From Acidobacteriaceae bacterium (GTDB lineage: Bacteria > Acidobacteriota > Terriglobia > Terriglobales > Acidobacteriaceae): a stretch of DNA of 6,311 bases. The position numbers and the translations under genes are program-made. How positions within the stretch are numbered: position 1 is the stretch's first letter; the number at the start of each line of letters is the position of its first letter. The stretch is from the NCBI GenBank assembly GCA_003165455.1, contig PLUJ01000218.1:25440-31750 (forward strand). The letters run 5' to 3'. Of the stretch, positions 1 to 6,311 are shown piece by piece. Under the pieces are notes generated by a model that saw nothing but the letters and a program-made list of their open reading frames with translations, ran no database searches and was not told the DNA's origin.

Positions 1-2
1 TG

Positions 3-2255
3 GTAGCTCGTTTCTCCGGCACAGAGCGCGACGGACACGGCCATCATCAGGCTTCGAGCATTCTCACGAAGGACGCTTTTCGCGCGGCAGCCGACCCCAA
101 ACGATTCCCCGAACAGATCGCTCAAGGTCTTTATCCCTGGCAAGCGAAAAAGCTGTACATCGGAAACGTTTGCGGTTTTGGCGCAATGACCTGTCCTGAT
201 GCCGATTGGACGGTGCGTCTCAATACTGGAGAATACAGCGCGGATCTCGGAATGTCGTATATCCAATTCGCGATGGAGGGATTGAGACATCAACTTTCGC
301 AGGGCGCGGCGAACTGGAATATCGAGCCAGGGGACCGATTCACGTTCTACAAATTGCTCGATTCGGTCAAGCCTGCCAAGCTGGATAAAGACGGCCATGA
401 AAAGGACTTCTTCGATGGAATCGATACCAGTTTGCCAAATTTGGCGGACCGCCTGGGAAGTGATGAGAATAGGGTTCCGCAACTGCGGCAGCAATTAACG
501 GATGCTGCCAAGCAGATTGGGGGCGCGAGCCAGAAGGCGAAGGTGAACGATCAAGCAGGAACCATCGCCCCTTTAATGCGCCTCGTTGCCGATTTCAGGG
601 CGGCTTCCGCAGAGGTGAGAAAGTCAGCTCTTCCCGCTGCAATAAGGTCTGACCTGCTGATGCGGCTCGACGAAAAGCGGCAACAGGCAGAAATCGCCGT
701 CAACGATGCCTTGAATGTAGGCCTTACGGCCACAGTAAGTGATCGAACTGAAACTGGCGTCGACCCAAGTTCCAAGCTCGCGAACAAACCCGACGCCATC
801 ACCACAGTTTCGCCAGGGCAAGAGTTTCCGGTGGCGGTTGATTTCCGTAACGGCTCGACGAATACCCTTCGGGTAAAAGCCGTGAAGATCGAGGTCCCGA
901 AGGGATGGAGCACAGTCTTAGACCGGACGAGGCCGATTACAGCCAAGCCTGGAGAGAATGCTCAAGTGGTGTTTCGCCTTCGTGTTCCGAAGGGCGCAGC
1001 TTATACGCGTCCTTACTGGCACAGGGATAATCCTGAGACCGAGAGCATAAATCACGTTGATGACGAAAGGTATGCGACGCTGCCATTCCCCCCCCCATTG
1101 CTGCGAGCGCACTTGGAATACTCGCGCGCAGCCGCCGATTCGCCCCGTATAGAGAGCGGAATCGATGCCACCGTGGTGGGTCTGTTCACAGACGATACTG
1201 CCGCAGAACGGGCTCGACCTCTCGCAGTGGTGCCGGCGTTCTCGGTGGCGCTCGAACCAGGATCGCAAGTCATCTCGACCAACAACGGTGCCAGTTCGGC
1301 GGTCAAGGTTGGCATAACTTCCAATCTGAACCATGCCACTCACGGCACGTTGCGGCTCGAATTGCCGCAGGGTTGGCGTTCCGAGCCGCCGAAATTATCG
1401 GTAGACTTCGCTTTTCGAGAGCAGAAAAAAGATTTTCAATTCAATGTATTTCCAGCAAATCTTCAGGAGAGCCACGCCCAGATTCGCGCTGTATTGGAAA
1501 CAGATGGCGAGAAGTTCAGCGAAGGTTACACCCTGGTAACACGGGAGGATTTGGGTAGTTTTTATTATTACCAGCCTGCGCTGCAACGCGTGAGTATTGT
1601 TGATGTGAAGGGGCCGCACGATCTTAAAATCGGTTACATCATGGGAGCTGGTGACGATATTCCAACAGTTTTGAAGCAAGTGGGAATGAATGTGACTGTT
1701 ATCCCTCCCGACAAACTGGGCGATGAGAACCTGGATCAGTACGGCACTATCGTGCTTGGCATTCGCGCTTACGACACTCAAAAAGATGTGGTCGCGAACA
1801 ACAAACGTCTGCTCGATTACGTCTCAGCCGGTGGCACATTGGTCGTGCAATACAACGCAGGAGTGGCGGATTTTAATAGTGAACATCTCACCCCATACCC
1901 GGCCGAGTTAAGCCGGGCGCGCGTTTCCGTCGAAGAGTCTCCAGTCGATATTCTCGAACCCAGCAACTCAATCTTTCATTATCCAAACACGATCACCGCG
2001 AGTGATTTTGACGGTTGGGTTCAGGAGCGCGGCCTCTACTTCATGGACAAATGGGATGATCATTACACGCCTCTGCTCTCCTGCCATGATCCCGGTGAAG
2101 GCCCGCAAAAGGGTGGGCTGCTGCTAGCGCATTCCGGCAAGGGAATTTATATCTACACTGGGTACGCATTTTTTCGACAGCTGCCGGCAGGTGTTCCCGG
2201 AGCGGTCCGCCTTTACGTGAATATCTTGAGCGCCGGGCATACGGGCGCTCACTAG
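3..2255 (+). CDS. PIG-L (LmbE-type) family deacetylase with NEW3-like and ThuA/GATase-like C-terminal regions; 5' end cut by the window
   Basis: The open frame runs from the left edge to a TAG at 2253-2255, giving 750 visible residues. The ATG at 186 is not the start, because the same frame upstream encodes recognisable PIG-L sequence, including GHGHHQAS (33-56), the C-terminal His motif of the metal site. The N-terminal AHPDDE-type motif and any signal peptide lie outside the window. After the catalytic end, including LNTGEYSADLG (219-251), comes a helix-rich linker to about 740. A NEW3-like beta domain follows at about 804-985 (PGQEFPVAVDF, then EVPKGW), and a second similar one at about 1236-1540 (LELPQGW). 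The C-terminal part (about 1620-2246; IGYIMGAGDD, GTLVVQYN, AFFRQLPAGVPGA) resembles the ThuA/GATase-like end of these proteins. PIG-L enzymes are Zn-dependent N-deacetylases of N-acetylglucosamine-type substrates. The large forms are usually exported, but the substrate here is unknown. The family call is strong; the domain limits are approximate. Confidence 0.9.
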   Translation, partial: VARFSGTERDGHGHHQASSILTKDAFRAAADPKRFPEQIAQGLYPWQAKKLYIGNVCGFGAMTCPDADWTVRLNTGEYSADLGMSYIQFAMEGLRHQLSQGAANWNIEPGDRFTFYKLLDSVKPAKLDKDGHEKDFFDGIDTSLPNLADRLGSDENRVPQLRQQLTDAAKQIGGASQKAKVNDQAGTIAPLMRLVADFRAASAEVRKSALPAAIRSDLLMRLDEKRQQAEIAVNDALNVGLTATVSDRTETGVDPSSKLANKPDAITTVSPGQEFPVAVDFRNGSTNTLRVKAVKIEVPKGWSTVLDRTRPITAKPGENAQVVFRLRVPKGAAYTRPYWHRDNPETESINHVDDERYATLPFPPPLLRAHLEYSRAAADSPRIESGIDATVVGLFTDDTAAERARPLAVVPAFSVALEPGSQVISTNNGASSAVKVGITSNLNHATHGTLRLELPQGWRSEPPKLSVDFAFREQKKDFQFNVFPANLQESHAQIRAVLETDGEKFSEGYTLVTREDLGSFYYYQPALQRVSIVDVKGPHDLKIGYIMGAGDDIPTVLKQVGMNVTVIPPDKLGDENLDQYGTIVLGIRAYDTQKDVVANNKRLLDYVSAGGTLVVQYNAGVADFNSEHLTPYPAELSRARVSVEESPVDILEPSNSIFHYPNTITASDFDGWVQERGLYFMDKWDDHYTPLLSCHDPGEGPQKGGLLLAHSGKGIYIYTGYAFFRQLPAGVPGAVRLYVNILSAGHTGAH
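1088..1096 (+). repeat. C9 homopolymer tract inside the PIG-L gene
   Basis: Nine consecutive C encode the Pro-rich turn LPFPPPLL between the two NEW3-like regions. The reading frame is intact across the tract, so the length shown here is the in-frame one. Such tracts are prone to slippage and to sequencing error. Nothing else in the window shows phase variation. Confidence 0.9.
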
Positions 2256-2326
2256 TTGTAAATTTGGCTGGAGATTCGACTTGGCTGCCGTACGCTGGCA
2301 TTCGCAGGTCGTGTCCCTTCGACGCA

Positions 2327-3820
2327 ATGCAGCCTCCTTCGCAAGATGATTCGGAATCACCGAGCCTGATCCGCGGGATGGGTCTGGGAGGGGCGACTGC
2401 GCTCAACATGATCGACATGATCGGGGTGGGCCCGTTCATTACCATGCCTCTCATCCTCGGCGCGATGGGCGGCCCGCAGGCGATGCTGGGATGGATCGTC
2501 GGCGCCGTATTTGCGGTTTGCGATGGACTCGTCTGGGCAGAATTGGGCGCGGCAATGCCCCGTTCGGGCGGATCGTATTACTATCTCCGAGAGATCTACG
2601 GTCCCCAGACCTTGGGCCGGTTGGTTTCGTTTCTCTTCATTTGGCAGCTCTCATTCAGCGCCCCCCTATCGATTGCCACCGGATGCATTGGCCTCGCTGG
2701 ATACGCCGCTTACTATTGGCCATCGCTTGAAACAATTTATGCTTCGCACACATCCGCCCTTCACATCCCATGGGCTGGGACGTTACAAGTAAGTTGGATC
2801 GTAACCCCTGCCACCGCACTGGCCATCGGCGTCTGCCTGCTGGTGATTTTTCTTCTATACCGTCAGATCGAGGTCTTAAGCCGGCTCACAAAAGCTCTTT
2901 GGATTTGCGTCATGGCTACGATAGGCTGGATTATTTTCGCCGGGCTTACCCACTTCAATGCCGCTCGGGCCTTTGATTTCCCTCCGGGCGCATTCTCTCT
3001 TTCGCGTGGGTTCTTCCTCGGCCTCGGCGGTGCAATGTTGATTTCGACCTACGATTACTGGGGCTATTACAACGTTTGTTTTCTGGGCGATGAGATCAAG
3101 GACCCTGGAAGAAATATTCCACGCGCCCTGCTGCTGTCGATTGCTCTGGTGGCCTGCATTTATCTGGTAATGAACATCTGCATTCTCGCGGTTGTCCCTT
3201 GGCGCGAGATCGTACAAAACGGCCAGAACAACAGCGCCCTCTATGTGGTTTCAATCTTCATGCAGCGCATTTATGGGGTGTGGGCGGCGAAGGTGGTTAC
3301 AGGTTTCCACGTGCTGACCGCTTTCGCGTCCGTATTCTCGCTGATGTTGGGATATTCCAGAGTGCCCTACGCTGCCGCGCGCGATGGAAATTACTTCAAG
3401 GCCTTCGCGAAAGTCCATCCTGTGTATCGTTTCCCGAACGTTTCTCTTGTGGCTCTCGGAGTTGTAGCGGCGGCGTTCTGCTTCTTACGCCTGAAAGATG
3501 CCATTGCAGCACTCGTGGTCATCCGGATCATTTTGCAGTTTATCGTTCAGGCCGTTGGCGTCATCGTGTTGCGCGTTCGCCGCCCAGACCTGCCACGCCC
3601 TTTTCGCATGTGGCTTTATCCGTTGCCGGCAGGGCTCGCCATCGCAGGATTCACCTTCATTCTGTTCAATCGTGCAAATGCGATGAAGGAAGTACGTTAC
3701 GCCGCCGTCATCTTGCTGGTTGGTATGTTGATTTATTCGATCCGCGCTTGGAAGACCGATCAATGGCCGTTCGGCGGGCAGAAGTCCGCTTCCCTTACGA
3801 ACGCGAAGCAGCCTTCTTAG
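2327..3820 (+). CDS. APC-superfamily permease, probable amino acid/amine transporter
   Basis: This is a 497-residue inner-membrane secondary transporter with about 12 hydrophobic segments, near residues 26-47, 54-76, 98-130, 157-177, 188-208, 229-250, 267-290, 322-343, 372-388, 392-416, 431-448 and 457-473. Family marks are the TM1 glycine motif (GVGPFIT, 33-39), the TM2 end and loop (AELGAAMPRSGGSYYYLREIYGP, seen as AELGAAMPRSGG at 71-82 then YLREIYGP at 86-93), and the post-TM6 motif DEIKDPGRNIPRA (255-267). I chose the ATG at 2327. An in-frame TTG at 2264 would add 21 polar residues unlike a permease N-terminus and has no ribosome site. No strong Shine-Dalgarno precedes 2327 either. The gene starts 71 nt after the PIG-L stop, so co-transcription is possible. 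Its 3' end overlaps thrB on the other strand by 26 bp. The substrate cannot be read from the sequence; amino acids or amines are the family expectation. Confidence 0.88.
   Translation: MQPPSQDDSESPSLIRGMGLGGATALNMIDMIGVGPFITMPLILGAMGGPQAMLGWIVGAVFAVCDGLVWAELGAAMPRSGGSYYYLREIYGPQTLGRLVSFLFIWQLSFSAPLSIATGCIGLAGYAAYYWPSLETIYASHTSALHIPWAGTLQVSWIVTPATALAIGVCLLVIFLLYRQIEVLSRLTKALWICVMATIGWIIFAGLTHFNAARAFDFPPGAFSLSRGFFLGLGGAMLISTYDYWGYYNVCFLGDEIKDPGRNIPRALLLSIALVACIYLVMNICILAVVPWREIVQNGQNNSALYVVSIFMQRIYGVWAAKVVTGFHVLTAFASVFSLMLGYSRVPYAAARDGNYFKAFAKVHPVYRFPNVSLVALGVVAAAFCFLRLKDAIAALVVIRIILQFIVQAVGVIVLRVRRPDLPRPFRMWLYPLPAGLAIAGFTFILFNRANAMKEVRYAAVILLVGMLIYSIRAWKTDQWPFGGQKSASLTNAKQPS
3795..3820. other. 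Tail-to-tail overlap of permease and thrB coding ends
   Basis: The last 26 bp of the permease (stop TAG at 3818-3820) are also the last 26 bp of thrB on the opposite strand (stop TAA, complement of 3795-3797). There is no intergenic space for a shared terminator. Transcripts from both sides must therefore end inside the opposing gene or be complementary at their 3' ends. Confidence 0.9.
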
Positions 3821-4742
3821 TTCGCGCTCCGCGTAATGCTATCGAGGTCATTATCAATTCGGCGTTCAGTCCGGATATAGCTAAATGAGCGGCAACCGCC
3901 TTCTTTATTTCCTGCGCAGGGATCTTGGGATCGAGAAATATCACAACGGAAGGGCCCGCACCACTGAGCGCCACCCCCAACACACCTTGTTTTCCCGATA
4001 ACTGCTGCAAGCAAGGCAGCAGCGGGCACAGTTCCGCGCGATAAGGCTGATGGATACGGTCTTCCAACGCGGGAGCCAGCAAGTCATGCCGTCCCTGCAA
4101 AAAAGCAGCCATCAATATCATAGAGTTCTGAATGTTTGTGACTGCGTCCGTGCGGGAATATTCGGTCGGCAGCACACGCCGCGCCTGTTCGGTGGCCAGC
4201 GCTTCGTCAGGCAACGCAAGTAATAGCGGCCACTTCCCTTTCGGCTTTATGCGGACTACTTGTGGCCCGGATTCGCCTGACATGCGCGCTACGGTTAGGC
4301 CTCCCATCCAGCATGCGGAGACATTATCCGAATGGTGTTCGCGCCGCGATGCCTCCGCAATGACCTGCGAGTCGCTCCAGCGTAGTTTTCCAAAATGATC
4401 GGCAAGTGCAATGCCTGCAAGTCGTGCGGCCGCCGACGAACCGCATCCCTTACCGATTGGAATGTCATTTCGGATGCGAAGCGATAGCGGTGTTACATCC
4501 ACACCTTCGTCTTTCAGCACCTCGCGGTAGGTGGCGAGAATCAAATGATTCTCCACTCGTTCAATGACGTCTTTGTCCCGGCCGCTTGCCGCAATTTTAA
4601 AGGTTGGCGAGGCCCTGGCAACGATTTCGATGTACAGATTCATGGCCAGCGCTGCGGCATCGAATGCTGGGCCAAGATTGGCCGAGGTCGCCGGAAGCGA
4701 AAGATACAATGAGTTCCGCGGAGGCTTTTTATTTCGAGGCAT
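3795..4742 (-). CDS. thrB: Homoserine kinase
   Basis: This 315-residue cytoplasmic GHMP-family kinase transfers phosphate from ATP to L-homoserine, giving O-phospho-L-homoserine, the substrate of threonine synthase. The length fits the family. The motifs are in order: PATSANLGPAFD (17-28, usually ending GPGFD), the ATP-binding loop PIGKGCGSSAAA (95-106), HHSDNVSACWMGG (136-148, matching the family HPDNV-GG block), and the C-terminal glycine motif LSGAGPSVVIF (259-269). The start is the ATG at 4740-4742, just before the conserved N-terminal strand, with 15 nt to the thrC stop. The 18 nt upstream contain no Shine-Dalgarno, so coupling to thrC translation is plausible. The gene lies after thrC, as the last visible gene of its transcript. 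The Ala in place of Gly at residue 26 and the Cys in the GxGSS loop are mild variants and do not suggest loss of function. The basic tail (RGARTKKAASRS) is encoded in the overlap with the permease and just before it. Confidence 0.95.
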   Translation of the reverse strand: MPRNKKPPRNSLYLSLPATSANLGPAFDAAALAMNLYIEIVARASPTFKIAASGRDKDVIERVENHLILATYREVLKDEGVDVTPLSLRIRNDIPIGKGCGSSAAARLAGIALADHFGKLRWSDSQVIAEASRREHHSDNVSACWMGGLTVARMSGESGPQVVRIKPKGKWPLLLALPDEALATEQARRVLPTEYSRTDAVTNIQNSMILMAAFLQGRHDLLAPALEDRIHQPYRAELCPLLPCLQQLSGKQGVLGVALSGAGPSVVIFLDPKIPAQEIKKAVAAHLAISGLNAELIMTSIALRGARTKKAASRS

Positions 4743-4757
4743 GATCGTGCTTTGCGT

Positions 4758-6155
4758 TCAGGCTTTCTCGGCTTGTTGCAAGGTTCGCATCACTGCATTC
4801 AATGTGGCATCCAGAACAACCGGTGGGTGACGCAAGGAAGCGAGCGCTGAATCCTGGTTCTGATTCAGTGTTCCGGCGAAAAGCTCGCTCTTGTGGAACT
4901 CCATGGTGAAGTCCGGATCTTTGAGCAGGTTGCCGGTGAGCACCAGGACGACGGTTTCTTCCCGCCCCACAAAACCTTGCCGCAGTAATTTATTGAGCCC
5001 CGCCAGAGTGACCGCCGAAGCAGGTTCACACCCAATGCCTTCGGCGCCGATTTCCGCCTTGGCTTGTGCCATTTCAATTTCGCTGACCTGTTCGCACGTG
5101 CCGCCAGTGGCGCGAATTACCTTCACCGCTTTTTCCCAAGAGGCAGGATTTCCGATGCGGATCGCCGTCGCCCGCGTCTCGGCCTGCACCTTCACCAATT
5201 GTTTTCCGCCCGCTTCGTGCATCGTACGTACCAGAGCGTTCGCACCTTCGGCTTGAATCACGGATAACTTAGGCAGCCGCGGAATCAGGCCGAGTGCGAG
5301 CATCTCCAGCAAAGCTTTTCCAATCGCCGAGCTGTTGCCCAGGTTTCCTCCAGGAACAATAATGTGATCCGGCGGTTGCCATTCAAGCTGCTCTAGCAAT
5401 TCGAAGGCCAGCGTTTTCTGGCCTTCCAGCCGAAACGGATTAATCGAGTTCAGCTGGTAAACCGGCGTTTGACGCACCAGTTCCTGCAACAACTGCAAGC
5501 AACCATCAAAGTCGGTTCTCAGTTGGCAAGTAAGCGCGCCATAATCTAACGCCTGAGAGAGCTTGCTCCAGGAAATCTTTCCTTCTGGCACCAGCACCAG
5601 GCTTCGCATTCCGCCTCGCGCCGCGTATGCTGCCATGGACGCCGAAGTGTTGCCGGTGGAGGCACAAGCTACCCAGTTGCATCCTGATTCACGCGCAAAA
5701 GTTGCGGCCACAGTCATGCCAGTGTCTTTAAATGAACCCGTGGGATTCATTCCCTGATGTTTGGCGAGAAGCCGTGGAACACCTGTAAGGCGGGAGCATC
5801 GTGGCAGTTCGTAGAGTGGAGCGTTGCCCTCACGAAGGCTTACAACCTGATCTTCTGATGCGGGAGTCGGCAGGAGTTCGCGGTAGCGCCACACGCCACT
5901 GAGATCAAGCGGTTCATTCGAAGAACGACGTACATGCCATTTCGATTTCAACGCATCGGGGCTCAGGCCGCCAGCTTTCCATGCGGAGCTGTCAATTTCC
6001 AACAGATTCCCGCAATGAGCGCAACGAAAGTCCTGTGCGGCAGTTGTCGTGATCGATTCACAGCCAATGCATCGAAAAATAAATGGCGCAGCGAGCGCAC
6101 CGGCAGCAGAATTTGCCTTGTTCAGGTCTTGGCTGGAAGTGGTGGGAATGACCAT
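4758..6155 (-). CDS. thrC: Threonine synthase, with N-terminal zinc ribbon
   Basis: This 465-residue PLP-dependent enzyme converts O-phosphohomoserine and water to L-threonine and phosphate. An N-terminal extension holds a Zn-ribbon with two CxxC pairs (C29/C32 and C45/C48), typical of the archaeal/bacterial class II-like ThrC. The fold-type II core follows: the PLP lysine is K143 in NPTGSFKDTG (137-146), the substrate-phosphate loop is STGNTSAS (166-173), and the PLP-phosphate glycine loop is PGGNLGN (268-274). Further family blocks are GCEPASAV (375-382) and LTGNLLKDPD (406-415). The start is the ATG at 6153-6155, 12 nt after the cupin stop; the bases before it (TCCGCCCACCCG) show no ribosome site. 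The gene precedes thrB by 15 nt, so the last two steps of threonine synthesis appear co-transcribed. A related cysteate or other beta-replacing enzyme is possible in principle, but thrB beside it argues for ThrC. Confidence 0.95.
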   Translation of the reverse strand: MVIPTTSSQDLNKANSAAGALAAPFIFRCIGCESITTTAAQDFRCAHCGNLLEIDSSAWKAGGLSPDALKSKWHVRRSSNEPLDLSGVWRYRELLPTPASEDQVVSLREGNAPLYELPRCSRLTGVPRLLAKHQGMNPTGSFKDTGMTVAATFARESGCNWVACASTGNTSASMAAYAARGGMRSLVLVPEGKISWSKLSQALDYGALTCQLRTDFDGCLQLLQELVRQTPVYQLNSINPFRLEGQKTLAFELLEQLEWQPPDHIIVPGGNLGNSSAIGKALLEMLALGLIPRLPKLSVIQAEGANALVRTMHEAGGKQLVKVQAETRATAIRIGNPASWEKAVKVIRATGGTCEQVSEIEMAQAKAEIGAEGIGCEPASAVTLAGLNKLLRQGFVGREETVVLVLTGNLLKDPDFTMEFHKSELFAGTLNQNQDSALASLRHPPVVLDATLNAVMRTLQQAEKA

Positions 6156-6167
6156 CGGGTGGGCGGA

Positions 6168-6311
6168 TTACTTCACTTTCCGCAAATATTGATCGGTGCC
6201 GCTAATCCAGTCCCCACGCGGCGGCGTGAATACATCGAGGTCTACCGTATCCTCAAGCGCTTCCGCTTTGTGCGGCATATGAGCGGGAATGCAGAGAACT
6301 TCGCCGGTGTG
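6168..6311 (-). CDS. Cupin-domain protein, C-terminal 47 residues only (cut by the window edge)
   Basis: The - strand frame from the right edge reads HTGEVLCIPAHMPHKAEALE, then a short acidic run, VFTPPRGDW and a basic tail, ending in a TAA (complement of 6168-6170). It is too short to stand out as a full ORF, but the codons are in frame and the text is recognisable. GEVLCIPAHMPH fits cupin motif 2 (G-x5-P-x4-H), with the metal-binding His at visible residue 14, and VFTPPRGDW is typical of small single-domain cupins. The stop lies 12 nt before thrC. The N-terminal half and motif 1 are outside the window. Small cupins bind a metal and have many roles (isomerase, dioxygenase, sensor), so the function cannot be assigned. 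Confidence 0.8.
   Translation of the reverse strand, partial: HTGEVLCIPAHMPHKAEALEDTVDLDVFTPPRGDWISGTDQYLRKVK

Noticed and set aside
918..1343. Long - strand frames inside the PIG-L gene
   Set aside because: They are antisense to a well-supported coding frame, their translations show no recognisable family, and their composition follows the real gene.
186..2255. PIG-L gene starting at the ATG at 186
   Set aside because: The same frame is open to the left edge and encodes conserved PIG-L sequence (GHGHHQAS) upstream, so 186 is internal.
3802..3826. Inverted repeat CGCGAA ... TTCGCG as a terminator at the convergent ends
   Set aside because: Only a 6-bp stem with a 13-nt loop, no T-run on either side, and inside thrB coding sequence; chance is likely.
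3199..3888. 229-codon + strand frame inside the permease and thrB
   Set aside because: It overlaps two confident genes, is rich in Arg/Ser/His of the kind produced by reading a GC-rich gene in the wrong frame, and has no recognisable domain.
4132..4830. + strand frames opposite thrB
   Set aside because: They are antisense shadows of the GHMP-kinase frame with no domain signal.

Overview
The window looks like ordinary bacterial chromosome: dense, moderately GC-rich, with short gaps and no RNA genes, mobile elements or CRISPR. The proteins, chiefly a very large PIG-L deacetylase with NEW3-like domains and a compact thrC-thrB pair, are most like those of Acidobacteria (Acidobacteriaceae/Koribacter-like soil bacteria). 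That placement rests on recall of family members, not on a search.

There are two convergent gene groups. On the + strand, the left edge cuts into a large PIG-L/LmbE-type deacetylase, of which only the end of the catalytic domain and the long C-terminal part are present (3..2255). It is followed after 71 nt by a 12-TM APC-superfamily permease (2327..3820). On the - strand, reading from the right edge, are the last 47 codons of a cupin protein (6168..6311), then threonine synthase thrC (4758..6155) after 12 nt, then homoserine kinase thrB (3795..4742) after 15 nt. The tight spacing suggests one transcript, cupin-thrC-thrB. The ends of thrB and the permease overlap tail to tail by 26 bp.

ThrB phosphorylates homoserine and ThrC converts the O-phosphohomoserine to threonine, so the - strand group carries the last two steps of threonine synthesis. 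The aspartate kinase and homoserine dehydrogenase genes are not in the window. The + strand pair is less clearly linked: a probably exported carbohydrate- or amide-directed deacetylase beside a probable amino-acid/amine transporter.

I found no clearly new biological system. The points most worth a second look are the layout of the PIG-L protein, the cupin gene directly upstream of thrC, the overlapping convergent gene ends, the lack of Shine-Dalgarno sequences at the three visible starts, and a C9 tract inside the PIG-L gene.
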